Assembly: GCA_002366795.1 (NCBI GenBank)
Contig: DFBX01000122.1
Coordinates: 1-53,159 of the forward strand
Reading direction: 5' to 3'
Source: Rhodobacteraceae bacterium UBA3069
GTDB lineage: Bacteria; Pseudomonadota; Alphaproteobacteria; Rhodobacterales; Rhodobacteraceae
Length of the DNA: 53,159 nt
The translations under genes were made by a program, and so were the position numbers. The stretch's first letter is position 1; every line of letters begins with the position of its first letter. The notes under the pieces were generated by a model, which was not told the DNA's origin, did no database searches, and was given only the letters and a program-made list of their open reading frames with translations. This document shows positions 24,711-32,716 of this stretch, one piece after another.

Positions 24711-24760
24711 CGGAATTCGTCTTGAATTCCGTCCCGAATTTCGCATGCGAAATTCGGGAC
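24711..24760. repeat. Tandem inverted repeats with a 30-bp perfect palindrome
   Basis: Two stems stand side by side between olsB and the ABC-F gene. The first is CGGAATTC-GTCTT-GAATTCCG (24711-24731). The second, sharing one base, is a perfect 30-bp palindrome at 24731-24760 whose half is GTCCCGAATTTCGCA. No T-run follows on either side. It may serve as an olsB 3' stem, a protein-binding site, or a dispersed intergenic palindrome. Confidence 0.85.
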
Positions 24761-24798
24761 CGCTTGACGCCGCGCCCCTGCGCGATTAGCTGCGCTTC

Positions 24799-26619
24799 AT
24801 GGCACGCGCACCCCTACTGCAACTCACCGACATATCCCTCACCTTCGGCGGCGATCCGGTCTTTGACGACCTGTCGCTGGTGGTGCAACCCGGCGACCGT
24901 GTGGCCCTTGTGGGCCGCAACGGATCTGGCAAATCCACCCTGATGAAGATCATGGCCGGCCTGGTCGAACCGGACAAGGGCGAGCGGATCGTCACCCCCG
25001 GCACCCGCGTCGGATATATGGAGCAAGAGCCAACGATGGAAGGCTTCGCCACGCTTGGCGACTATGCCGCCAGCGGGCTGGACATTGGCGATGAATGGCG
25101 GGTTCTGGCCGTGGCAGAGGGGCTGAAATTCGACCCTTCGCGCGATGTGAATGTCGCCTCTGGCGGCGAGCGTCGCCGCGCAGCGCTGGCCAAGCTCATG
25201 GCCGAAGCGCCCGAATTGATGCTGCTGGACGAGCCGACCAACCATCTGGATATCGAGGCCATCGCATGGCTTGAGAACGAGTTGAAGGAAACCCGCGCCG
25301 GTTTCGTCCTGATCTCGCACGACCGGGCGTTTCTGCGGGCGCTGACCCGCGCGACGCTGTGGATCGACCGCAGTTCGGTGCGCCGCCAGGAAACCGGTTT
25401 CGAAGGGTTCGAGGCATGGCGCGACAAGGTCTGGGAAGACGAGGACATGCAGCGCCACAAACTTGATCGCAAGATCAAGTCCGAAGCCCGTTGGGCCGTC
25501 GAAGGCATCTCGGCCCGCCGCAAGCGCAACCAGGGCCGCGTGCGCGCGCTGAAAGAGCTGCGCGCCGAACGTTCAGGCCAGATCAAGCGGCAGGGCACCG
25601 CCGCCATGGCGCTGGATTCCGGTCCAAAATCCGGCAAGAAGGTTGTCGAGGTCGAAGGCATTTCAAAGGCTTACGACGGTAAGGTGATCTTGCGCGACTT
25701 TTCCATCAAGATCCAGCGCGGTGACCGCGTGGCCTTTGTCGGGCCCAATGGCGTGGGCAAGACGACGTTGCTGAAAATCCTGATGGGGCAGGAACAGCCC
25801 GATTCCGGCACCGTGTCGCTGGGCACCAACCTGCTGCCCGCGATCTTTGATCAGACCCGCGCCCAGCTGGACCCGGACATGACCCTATGGGACAGCCTGA
25901 CCGGCGATCCGGACATGCGCGTGTCTGGCAAGGCCGACCAGATACTGGTGCGTGGCCACCCCAAGCATGTGGTCGGATACCTCAAGGAATTCCTGTTCGA
26001 TGAACGGCAAGCCCGCGCGCCCGTGCGGTCCTTGTCTGGCGGGGAAAAGGCGCGGCTTTTGCTGGCCAAGCTGATGGCCAAGGAATCGAATCTGCTGGTG
26101 CTGGACGAGCCGACCAACGATCTGGACATCGAAACGCTGGACCTGTTGCAGGAACTGCTGGACGACTACGACGGCACCGTTCTGCTGGTCAGCCACGACC
26201 GTGATTTTCTGGACCGCGTCGCCGCCACCACCATCGCGATGGAAGGCGACGGGCGCGCCACGGTCTATGCGGGCGGTTGGTCCGACTATCAAGCGCAGCG
26301 GGCCGAGGCGCAAAGTGATGCAAAATCAAAGCCCTCCGCAGCAAAGGTCTCGCAAGAAAACCCCGTCAATCAGGCCGGAAAATCCAAGGTGAACGGGCTT
26401 TCCTTTACCGAAAAGCACCGGCTTGAAGAGTTGCCCTCGGTCATCGAACGGCTGGAGGCAGAGATCGCAAAGCTGGAAGGTTTTCTTGCCCAGCCGGATC
26501 TTTACGCCAAGGAGCCGATGAAGTTTCAAAAGGGCACCGATGCCCTTATCGAACGTCAGAAAGCCCTTGCCGCCGCCGAGGAAGAGTGGATGCAGCTGGA
26601 AGAAAAAGCCGGCGGTTGA
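24799..26619 (+). CDS. ABC-F family ATPase (Uup-like)
   Basis: A 606-residue soluble protein with two ABC ATPase domains and no membrane part. Domain 1 has Walker A GRNGSGKST near residue 38, signature ASGGERRRAAL, and LLDEPTNHLD. Domain 2 has GPNGVGKTT near residue 316, LSGGEKARLLLA, and VLDEPTNDLD. A linker with basic helices joins them, and the C-terminus is a coiled coil (about residues 530-605, HRLEELPSVIERLEAEIAKLEGF). ABC-F proteins act on the ribosome or, for Uup, are linked to DNA transactions. A second ABC-F gene is in the window at 45386. The start has no strong ribosome site. Confidence 0.92.
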   Translation: MARAPLLQLTDISLTFGGDPVFDDLSLVVQPGDRVALVGRNGSGKSTLMKIMAGLVEPDKGERIVTPGTRVGYMEQEPTMEGFATLGDYAASGLDIGDEWRVLAVAEGLKFDPSRDVNVASGGERRRAALAKLMAEAPELMLLDEPTNHLDIEAIAWLENELKETRAGFVLISHDRAFLRALTRATLWIDRSSVRRQETGFEGFEAWRDKVWEDEDMQRHKLDRKIKSEARWAVEGISARRKRNQGRVRALKELRAERSGQIKRQGTAAMALDSGPKSGKKVVEVEGISKAYDGKVILRDFSIKIQRGDRVAFVGPNGVGKTTLLKILMGQEQPDSGTVSLGTNLLPAIFDQTRAQLDPDMTLWDSLTGDPDMRVSGKADQILVRGHPKHVVGYLKEFLFDERQARAPVRSLSGGEKARLLLAKLMAKESNLLVLDEPTNDLDIETLDLLQELLDDYDGTVLLVSHDRDFLDRVAATTIAMEGDGRATVYAGGWSDYQAQRAEAQSDAKSKPSAAKVSQENPVNQAGKSKVNGLSFTEKHRLEELPSVIERLEAEIAKLEGFLAQPDLYAKEPMKFQKGTDALIERQKALAAAEEEWMQLEEKAGG

Positions 26620-26668
26620 ATGGCCCAGCGTCCGGCAGGCCGCCTCCCATCAATCAATACGGTTCCAG

Positions 26669-26699
26669 AAAAAAGGGCGACCCGACCGGGCCGCCCTTT
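26669..26699. terminator. Bidirectional terminator between ABC-F and iron-binding protein genes
   Basis: AAAAAA precedes and TTT follows a GC stem (GGGCGACCCG paired with CGGGCCGCCC, one mismatch, tight loop). The A-tract gives the leftward transcript a U-run, so it serves the leftward gene best. Confidence 0.65.
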
Positions 26700-26723
26700 G
26701 TCGTTTCAGGCGGATGACGCCGA

Positions 26724-27737
26724 TCAGCCGTCGAAATCGACCTCTTCGGTCAGGCGCAACGCCTCGCCGCGTTTTTCGGCCAGTTCCATCAGGTTCACGT
26801 CATCGGGGGTGAAGCTGCCCCAGGATTTCACCAGCGCGTCGGGTTCGACCCCCGGCGCGATCGGGTATTCGGTATTCGCTTCGGCATAGATTTTCTGTGC
26901 CTCGGGCGAGGTCAGGAATTCCATCAATTCCATGGCGTTATCGCGGTTCGGGGCCGATTTCACCATGGCCACGCCGGAAATGTTCACATGGGTGCCTGCA
27001 TCCTCGAATGTGGGGAAGACGATGCGCACGCTATCGGCCCATTCCTTCTGTTCGGGATCTTTCAGCATCTTGCCCATGTAATAGGTGTTGCCCAGCGAAA
27101 TGTCGCATTCACCGGCCCAGATCGCCTTGACCTGCGCGCGGTCATTGCCCTGTGGCTTGCGGCCAAGGTTGGCTTTCAGCCCTTCAAGCCATTGTTTGGT
27201 GTACTCCGCGCCGTGGTGTTGCAGCACGGCGGCGGTCAGCGCGACGTTATAGGCATGGGTGCCGGAGCGGGTGCAGATGTGGCCCTTCCACTTGGGGTCG
27301 GCAAGGTCTTCGTAGGTGGTAACCTCGCCGTCGGCCACGCGGTCGCGGCTGGCATAGATCACGCGCGCGCGGGTGGTCAGACCCCACCAATGCCCGTCCG
27401 GATCATGGTAGGCGTCGGGCACATTGGCCGTCAGCGTGTCAGAGGAAACCGCCTGCGTCAGCCCGGCGTCAACCACGGCGTTCAGGCGGGAAATATCCAC
27501 CGTCAGCACCAAGTCGGCGGGCGATCTGTCGCCTTCGGCCGTCAGACGTTCGATCATGCCCTTTTCCAGGTAGGCCACGTTCACGTCGATGCCGGTTTCG
27601 GCGGTGAACGCATCGGTCAGCGGCTTCAGCAATTCGGGCTGGCGATAGGAATACAGGTTCACCTCTTCGGCCAGAACGGGCGTGGCGACGGTCAGGGCCG
27701 TTGCGGCCAGAAGGGCGGTTTTCAGTCGTGCGAACAT
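26724..27737 (-). CDS. Periplasmic Fe(3+)-binding protein of an ABC transporter
   Basis: A 337-residue extracellular solute-binding protein of the FbpA/FutA/AfuA iron family. A signal peptide (MFARLKTALLAATALTVATPVLA, cleavage before EEVNLYSYRQ) exports it to the periplasm. The mature start VNLYSYRQPELLKPL matches the family, and a tyrosine-containing segment GNTYYMGKML near residue 218 resembles the iron-ligand Tyr pair. I chose the start at 27737, which places the signal peptide at the N-terminus and has AAGGACG upstream. No permease or ATPase genes adjoin it, so it is an orphan within this window. A promoter with an overlapping inverted repeat lies just upstream, which suggests regulation, probably by iron. 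Confidence 0.9.
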   Translation of the reverse strand: MFARLKTALLAATALTVATPVLAEEVNLYSYRQPELLKPLTDAFTAETGIDVNVAYLEKGMIERLTAEGDRSPADLVLTVDISRLNAVVDAGLTQAVSSDTLTANVPDAYHDPDGHWWGLTTRARVIYASRDRVADGEVTTYEDLADPKWKGHICTRSGTHAYNVALTAAVLQHHGAEYTKQWLEGLKANLGRKPQGNDRAQVKAIWAGECDISLGNTYYMGKMLKDPEQKEWADSVRIVFPTFEDAGTHVNISGVAMVKSAPNRDNAMELMEFLTSPEAQKIYAEANTEYPIAPGVEPDALVKSWGSFTPDDVNLMELAEKRGEALRLTEEVDFDG

Positions 27738-27777
27738 GGGGTCGTCCTTTCGGAACGGTTGGTGAGTTGCAGACATG

Positions 27778-27806
27778 GATAAACCCGACTCTTTTGATCA
27801 GGTCAA
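27778..27806 (-). promoter_or_regulatory. Promoter of the iron-binding protein gene
   Basis: On the minus strand TTGACC (27806-27801) and TTTATC (27783-27778) are exactly 17 bases apart, 40 bases before the chosen start codon. This is one of the best promoter matches in the window. Confidence 0.58.
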
Positions 27807-27827
27807 TACCTGAATTTAACAGTCAGG
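27798..27827. promoter_or_regulatory. Overlapping inverted repeats, candidate iron-responsive operator
   Basis: TCAGGT-CAAT-ACCTGA (27798-27813) is a perfect inverted repeat covering the -35 box of the iron-binding protein promoter. It shares its right arm with CCTGA-N9-TCAGG (27809-27827), which contains TGA-N9-TCA, the pattern of the RirA-type iron-responsive operator (and similar iron boxes of Rhodobacterales). A repressor bound here would block the -35 region. The repeats also overlap the end of mazG. Confidence 0.5.
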
Positions 27828-28658
27828 TTTCTTCGACCCTGCCTTCGCGGCCTTTTCAGCAGCTTTCGCTGCATCCCATAGCGCGTCCATTTCCGCTAGG
27901 CCGCTGTCCTCGGGGCGTCGGCCTGATGTGGCAAGAGTATCCTCTATGCTATTGAAACGGCTTGTAAATTTCTGGTTGGCGGTACGCAGGGCGGATTCTG
28001 GATCAATGTCCCAGTGCCGCGCCAGATTGGCCATGACGAACAAAAGATCGCCGAATTCTTCCTCGACCTCTTCTTGCGTCAACTCGGCGCGGGCCTCGCG
28101 CAATTCCTGTGCCTCTTCCAAAATCTTGTCGATCACATCCCCGTCCGTGGGCCAGTCGAACCCCACCCGCGCGGCGCGTTTTTGCAGCTTTACCGCGCGC
28201 AACAGCGCGGGCAGATGCACCGCGACCCCGTCCAGCGTGCCCTTTTGCTGCTTGCCCGCGCGTTCGGCGGCCTTGATGGTTTCCCAATCAAGGGTCTGCT
28301 GTTCCGCCGATTTCGCGTTGGATTCGTCGCCGAACACATGCGGGTGGCGCAGCACCATCTTGTCGGCAATGTCGCGCACCACGTCGTCAAAGGTGAACAT
28401 CCCCTTGTCGGCGGCGATCTGGCCGTGGAACACCGACTGGAACAACAAATCGCCCAATTCGCCGCGCAACTCGTCCCATGCTTCGCGTTCGATCGCGTCG
28501 GCAACCTCGTATGCCTCTTCGATCGTGTAGGGGGCGATGGTGGCGAAATCCTGTTCGATGTCCCAGGGGCAGCCGGTTTCGGGGTCGCGCAGGGCGGCCA
28601 TGATGGTCAGCAGGCGCGGCATCCCGCCATTGGGGTCGTGGATCAGGTCATCTGCCAT
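27816..28658 (-). CDS. mazG: Nucleoside triphosphate pyrophosphohydrolase MazG
   Basis: A 280-residue all-alpha NTP pyrophosphohydrolase that converts (d)NTPs to monophosphates and clears unusual nucleotides. Two MazG domains are present, as in full-length MazG: the first has CPWDIEQDFATIAPYTIEEAYE near residue 30 and ELGDLLFQSVFHG near residue 65; the second has VEEEFGDLLFVMANLARH near residue 205. The start MADDLIHDP at 28658 has CGGAG upstream; the long in-frame extension to 28736 runs into the divergent gene. It is divergent from the M20 amidohydrolase. Confidence 0.94.
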   Translation of the reverse strand: MADDLIHDPNGGMPRLLTIMAALRDPETGCPWDIEQDFATIAPYTIEEAYEVADAIEREAWDELRGELGDLLFQSVFHGQIAADKGMFTFDDVVRDIADKMVLRHPHVFGDESNAKSAEQQTLDWETIKAAERAGKQQKGTLDGVAVHLPALLRAVKLQKRAARVGFDWPTDGDVIDKILEEAQELREARAELTQEEVEEEFGDLLFVMANLARHWDIDPESALRTANQKFTSRFNSIEDTLATSGRRPEDSGLAEMDALWDAAKAAEKAAKAGSKKPDC

Positions 28659-28722
28659 TGCGAAGGCTCCGTTCTGGTGGTTGAGTGAGACCCTGACCCG
28701 AGACGCGCAAGGAGTCCAGCCG

Positions 28723-29889
28723 ATGGCGGTGATCAACAGAATAGCCGGTTATGCCGAGGAGATGACGGGGTGGCGCAGGCATTTGCACGCGCATCCCGAA
28801 CTGTCCTTTGATTGCTTTAACACCGCCGCTTATGTGGCTGATAAGCTGCGCGAATTTGGCGTGGATGAATTGCACGAAGGGATCGCGACCACCGGCATGG
28901 TGGCGCTGATCCGCGGGCGCGGCACCGGCCCCGTTGTGGGCCTGCGTGCTGATATGGATGCGCTGCCGATCATCGAAGAAACCGGCGCGGATTATGCCTC
29001 GGTCAACGCGGGCAAGATGCACGCTTGCGGCCATGACGGGCATACCACAATGCTGCTGGGGGCGGCGAAATACCTTGCGGAAACGCGCAATTTCGCGGGC
29101 ACAGTGGCACTGATTTTCCAACCCGCCGAAGAAGACGGCGGCGGCGCGGGCGTCATGGTCAGCGAAGGCATCATGGACCGCTTCGCCATCCGCGATGTCT
29201 ATGCCCTGCACAATGCGCCCGGGGTCGAGGAAGGGTCGTTCTACACCACCCCCGGCCCGATTATGGCGGCGGTCGACACGTTCCATATCGACGTGAAAGG
29301 CGCAGGCGGGCATGGCGCGATGCCGCATGAAACCCGCGATCCGATCATGGCCACGGTGGGGATTGTGCAGGCGATCCAGATCATCGTCAGCCGCAACCAT
29401 TACGCGCTGGACGACCTAGTGATTTCGGTGACGCAGATTCACACCGGCTCGGCCGAGAATATCGTGCCGGAAACCGCCTATATCAACGGCACGGTGCGCA
29501 CCTTCGATCCGGCGGTGCAGGGCATGGTCGAACGCCGCATGGGCGAGATCGCGCAGGGCGTCGCGGCGGGCTATGGCTGCGCCGCGGTGCTGCGGTACGA
29601 TCGGCACTATCCGGCCACCATCAACGATGCGGACCGCGCCGCATTCGCCGTCGGCGTCGCCGCCGAAGTGGTGGGCGAGGGGCGCGTGAAACCAGATGCG
29701 GGCCGCGAAATGGGGGCCGAGGATTTTTCCTATATGCTTGAATCGCGGCCCGGCGCTTACCTGTTTCTAGGGCAGGGCGATTCATCCGGCCTGCACACGC
29801 CGCAATATGATTTCAACGACGCGATCGCGCCGGTGGGGGCCAGTTTCTTTGCCCGGCTGGTGGAGCGCGCCTTGCCGCAGGAGGGATGA
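28723..29889 (+). CDS. M20-family amidohydrolase (hippurate hydrolase-like)
   Basis: A 388-residue metallo-amidohydrolase of the M20D group, related to hippurate hydrolase, IAA-amino acid hydrolase and N-acyl-amino acid deacylases. Metal ligands and catalytic residues appear in order: LRADMDALPI near residue 72, HACGHDGHTTML near residue 99, FQPAEEDGGGAG near residue 131, a dimerisation-domain GAGGHGAMPHETRDP near residue 192, and MGAEDFSYML near residue 332. The ATG at 28723 has AAGGAG upstream. Its stop is three bases from the agmatinase start, so the pair is an operon; a joint role in using acylated or guanidino nitrogen compounds is plausible but not shown. Confidence 0.9.
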   Translation: MAVINRIAGYAEEMTGWRRHLHAHPELSFDCFNTAAYVADKLREFGVDELHEGIATTGMVALIRGRGTGPVVGLRADMDALPIIEETGADYASVNAGKMHACGHDGHTTMLLGAAKYLAETRNFAGTVALIFQPAEEDGGGAGVMVSEGIMDRFAIRDVYALHNAPGVEEGSFYTTPGPIMAAVDTFHIDVKGAGGHGAMPHETRDPIMATVGIVQAIQIIVSRNHYALDDLVISVTQIHTGSAENIVPETAYINGTVRTFDPAVQGMVERRMGEIAQGVAAGYGCAAVLRYDRHYPATINDADRAAFAVGVAAEVVGEGRVKPDAGREMGAEDFSYMLESRPGAYLFLGQGDSSGLHTPQYDFNDAIAPVGASFFARLVERALPQEG

Positions 29890-29892
29890 CAG

Positions 29893-30852
29893 ATGGCTTT
29901 GGAAGATGCGAAAACCCAAGTGGATCAGGCCTTTTCCCGCGATGACTTGCGCGGCCTCAGCTATGAAAACGCTTTTGGCGGGGCCACGTCATTCTTGCGG
30001 CGCAAATACACCAAGGATCTGGCCGGTGTCGATCTGGCCGTGACCGGCGTGCCCTTCGATCAGGCCGTGACCAACCGGACCGGGGCGCGGCTGGGGCCGC
30101 GTGCGATCCGCGAGGCCAGCACCCTGCAACCCTATGATCCGCCCTATGGCTGGGGGTTTGACCCGCTGGGTGAATTCGCCATTGCCGATTACGGGGACTT
30201 GGCATTCGACTATGCCAAGGTGGTCGATTTTCCCGCCGCGCTTCAGGCCCATGCCGCCGGTATCCTGAATGCGGGCGCGGGCATGATCACCCTTGGCGGC
30301 GATCACTTCATCACCCTGCCGATCCTGAAAGCCCATGCCGAGAAATACGGCCCGCTAAGCGTGATCCAGTTCGATGCCCATTCCGACCTGTGGGCGGATG
30401 ACGATATGGAGCGGATCGACCACGGCACCTTCATGTACAAGGCGGTGAAGCTGGGGGTCGTCGATCCGAAACGGTCGGTCCAGATCGGTATCCGCACCGA
30501 ATGTGACGATTATTGCGGCATGAATTACATCGACGCGCGCAGCGTACACGAGGAAGGCCCAGCGGCGATTGCCCGTCGCGCGCGCGCAATCGTCGGTGAC
30601 AGCCCGACCTATGTGACATTCGACATCGACGGGCTGGACCCGGCCTATGCCCCCGGCACCGGCACGCCGGTCTGGGGCGGGCTGTCCAGCGGGCAGGCGG
30701 CGAGTATCCTGCGCGATCTGGCGGGGATCAACATGGTTGGTGGCGACGTGGTCGAGGTGTCGCCGCCCTTCGATCCTGCGGGGATCACTGCGGTGGCAGG
30801 CGCCCATGTGGCGATGGAACTGATCTGTCTTTGGGGCTGGACGCGCCGCTAG
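29893..30852 (+). CDS. speB: Agmatinase / ureohydrolase-family protein
   Basis: A 319-residue ureohydrolase, which cleaves urea from agmatine (to putrescine) or a related guanidino compound using two Mn2+ ions. The metal ligands are intact: LGGDHFITL near residue 135, QFDAHSDLW near residue 158, and FDIDGLDPAYAPGTGTP near residue 241, followed by the GGDVVEVSPPFDP block. Agmatinase is the commonest annotation for this group, but guanidinopropionase or guanidinobutyrase cannot be excluded. It forms an operon with the M20 gene. The last codons (GWTRR and the stop) are the first unit of a 26-bp tandem repeat that continues downstream. Confidence 0.88.
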   Translation: MALEDAKTQVDQAFSRDDLRGLSYENAFGGATSFLRRKYTKDLAGVDLAVTGVPFDQAVTNRTGARLGPRAIREASTLQPYDPPYGWGFDPLGEFAIADYGDLAFDYAKVVDFPAALQAHAAGILNAGAGMITLGGDHFITLPILKAHAEKYGPLSVIQFDAHSDLWADDDMERIDHGTFMYKAVKLGVVDPKRSVQIGIRTECDDYCGMNYIDARSVHEEGPAAIARRARAIVGDSPTYVTFDIDGLDPAYAPGTGTPVWGGLSSGQAASILRDLAGINMVGGDVVEVSPPFDPAGITAVAGAHVAMELICLWGWTRR

Positions 30853-30936
30853 CGCGATGGGGCTGGACGCGCCGCTGACGCGATGGGGCTGGACGCGCCG
30901 CTGGCGCGATGGGGCTGGACGCGCCGCTGGCGCGAT
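30833..30936 (+). repeat. Four tandem copies of a 26-bp unit spanning the speB stop codon
   Basis: Units start at 30833, 30859, 30885 and 30911, each 26 bp, beginning GGGGCTGGACGCGCCGCT. They differ only in the bases after CGCT (AG, GA, GG, GG). The first unit encodes the end of the agmatinase with its TAG stop. Units 3 and 4 can form GCGCC-GCT-GGCGC hairpins. 26 is not a multiple of three, so copy-number change would not extend the protein. A slipped-strand duplication of the gene end is the simplest origin. Confidence 0.95.
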
Positions 30937-30968
30937 GGGGTATTTGGGGAACAATGAAAGGAAAAGCG

Positions 30969-31370
30969 ATGGTGTGGGTGTTTCTGACGGCGCTGATCGT
31001 GGGTGGTTTGGGCTTTGCCGGATGGGTGCGTGGTGCGCCCTCGGATCCGGCGCGTTGGCATGTCAGCCCGCCCGTGGCTCGCGACACCGACCGCCCTGGC
31101 GGGGTGATCCGCGTGGTCGCGGGCGACATGGCCGCGCTGGATGAGATCATCCGGGCCGAACCGCGCACGAAGGTCTTGGCCGGATCGGTCGCGGAAGGGC
31201 GCCTGACCTATATCACCCGATCTGCCCTGTGGGGTTTTCCCGATTACTGCACGGTCGAACAGCAAGGTGGCAACCTTGTGGTCTGGTCGCGGCTGCGGTT
31301 CGGACGGTCTGATATGGGCGTGAACAGGGCCCGTGTCACCCGTTGGCTGGATCGTCTGGCGCAGGGCTGA
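30969..31370 (+). CDS. DUF1499 domain-containing protein
   Basis: A 133-residue protein with an N-terminal membrane anchor (VWVFLTALIVGGLGFAGWV) and a DUF1499 domain, whose signature is the C-terminal VVWSRLRFGRSDMGVNRARVTRWLDRL. The function is unknown; members are often small exported or membrane-anchored proteins. I prefer the ATG at 30969 because AAAGGA lies seven bases upstream; an ATG at 30954 in the same frame is possible. Its last 35 bases overlap the 3' end of an opposite-strand gene. Confidence 0.82.
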   Translation: MVWVFLTALIVGGLGFAGWVRGAPSDPARWHVSPPVARDTDRPGGVIRVVAGDMAALDEIIRAEPRTKVLAGSVAEGRLTYITRSALWGFPDYCTVEQQGGNLVVWSRLRFGRSDMGVNRARVTRWLDRLAQG

Positions 31371-31605
31371 GGCGGCGGGACGACGACGGGCAGCCATCGC
31401 CGACATCACGCCACATCGGCACGTTCAGCGACATCTGGCATTGGGCGGTAAACACGCGGCCATCGACGTAAAGACAAATCCGCTGGCCAAGTTCCACGCG
31501 GTTTCCGTTGCGATCCGTGCAATAGCAATCAGGCGCGGTTCCTGCCGGTTCCGGCCCGGCAAGGGCGGGAGAGGCGGCAAGGAATATGATCGCAATCCTC
31601 AGCAT
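31336..31605 (-). CDS. Small secreted Cys-rich protein
   Basis: An 89-residue protein with a signal peptide (MLRIAIIFLAASPALA, cleavage before GPEPAG). The mature part has five cysteines (DCYCTDRNGNRVELGQRICL, AQCQM, DGC), enough for disulfides in the periplasm. I recognise no named domain. The reading frame shows normal codon use for the organism, and the signal peptide plus Cys pattern argue that it is real. It is antisense to the end of the DUF1499 gene and divergent from prfA by 61 bases. Confidence 0.7.
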   Translation of the reverse strand: MLRIAIIFLAASPALAGPEPAGTAPDCYCTDRNGNRVELGQRICLYVDGRVFTAQCQMSLNVPMWRDVGDGCPSSSRRLSPAPDDPANG

Positions 31606-31666
31606 GTCTTATACTATCACATCCCGACCCCTTGACCAAATTGCCCGAATGGGGAATGGGAAAGCC

Positions 31667-32716
31667 ATGATTTCCCTCGACCGCCTGTACCAGATCACCC
31701 AACGGTTCCAATTCCTCGAGGCCAAGATGGCCGAGGGGGGCGGGGATATTGCGGCGCTGGGGCGTGAATATTCCGAACTGCGCCCCGTGGTAGAACAGAT
31801 TGCCGCCTATCGCCGCCTGCTGGATGACATCGCCGAGGCAGAGGCGATGCTGGATGATCCCGAAATGAAAGCCCTGGCCGAGGAGGAGTTGCCGGCCTTG
31901 AAGGCGCTACTGCCCGAGGCCGAGGCCGCGCTGCAACTGTCGCTTTTGCCGAAGGATGCCGCCGACGCCCGCCCCGCCATGATCGAGATCCGCCCTGGAA
32001 CCGGCGGCGACGAGGCGGCGCTGTTCGCGGGCGACCTGCTGCGCATGTATCAACGTTATGCCGAGGCGAAAGGCTGGAAATTCGACATCATCGAGATGCA
32101 GCAGACCGAGCTTGGCGGCATCAAGGAGGTGATCGCCCATGTGCAGGGGCAGGGCGTATTTGCCCGCTTGAAATTCGAATCCGGCGTGCACCGCGTGCAA
32201 CGTGTGCCCGAAACCGAAAGCGGCGGGCGCATCCACACCTCTGCCGCGACGGTGGCGGTTCTGCCAGAGGCAGAGGACGTGGATATCCGTATTGATCCGA
32301 ATGACCTGCGCATCGACACCATGCGATCGTCCGGCGCGGGCGGGCAGCACGTCAACACCACCGATTCCGCGGTTCGCATCACCCATATCCCCACCGGGAT
32401 CGTCGTGACCAGTTCCGAAAAATCCCAGCACCGCAACCGCGAGATCGCCATGCAGGTGCTGAAAACGCGGCTGTATGATCTGGAACGCAGCCGGGTGGAC
32501 AACGAACGCTCGGCCGACCGCAAGGCGCAGGTTGGCACTGGCGACCGGTCGGAACGCATCCGCACCTATAACTTCCCGCAGGGGCGCATGACCGATCACC
32601 GGATAAACCTGACGCTTTATTCGCTGGACAAGGTGATGCAGGGCGACTTGGACGATGTGATCGACGCGTTGATTGCCGACCATCAGGCGACGCTTCTGGC
32701 GGAAATGGAAGGATGA
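31667..32716 (+). CDS. prfA: Peptide chain release factor 1
   Basis: A 349-residue class I release factor that recognises UAA and UAG and triggers peptide release at the ribosome. The GGQ motif is SGAGGQHVNTTDSAVR near residue 227 (its Gln is the target of the next gene's product), and the codon-recognition PxT motif is RVPETESGG near residue 183. The start MISLDRLYQ at 31667 matches the family N-terminus and has GGGAAAG upstream; the in-frame extension to 31586 is not expected. Its ATGA stop-start overlap with prmC couples their translation. Confidence 0.96.
   Translation: MISLDRLYQITQRFQFLEAKMAEGGGDIAALGREYSELRPVVEQIAAYRRLLDDIAEAEAMLDDPEMKALAEEELPALKALLPEAEAALQLSLLPKDAADARPAMIEIRPGTGGDEAALFAGDLLRMYQRYAEAKGWKFDIIEMQQTELGGIKEVIAHVQGQGVFARLKFESGVHRVQRVPETESGGRIHTSAATVAVLPEAEDVDIRIDPNDLRIDTMRSSGAGGQHVNTTDSAVRITHIPTGIVVTSSEKSQHRNREIAMQVLKTRLYDLERSRVDNERSADRKAQVGTGDRSERIRTYNFPQGRMTDHRINLTLYSLDKVMQGDLDDVIDALIADHQATLLAEMEG

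Noticed and set aside
30833..30936. A CRISPR array
   Set aside because: The 26-bp units abut directly without spacers, and no cas genes are nearby.
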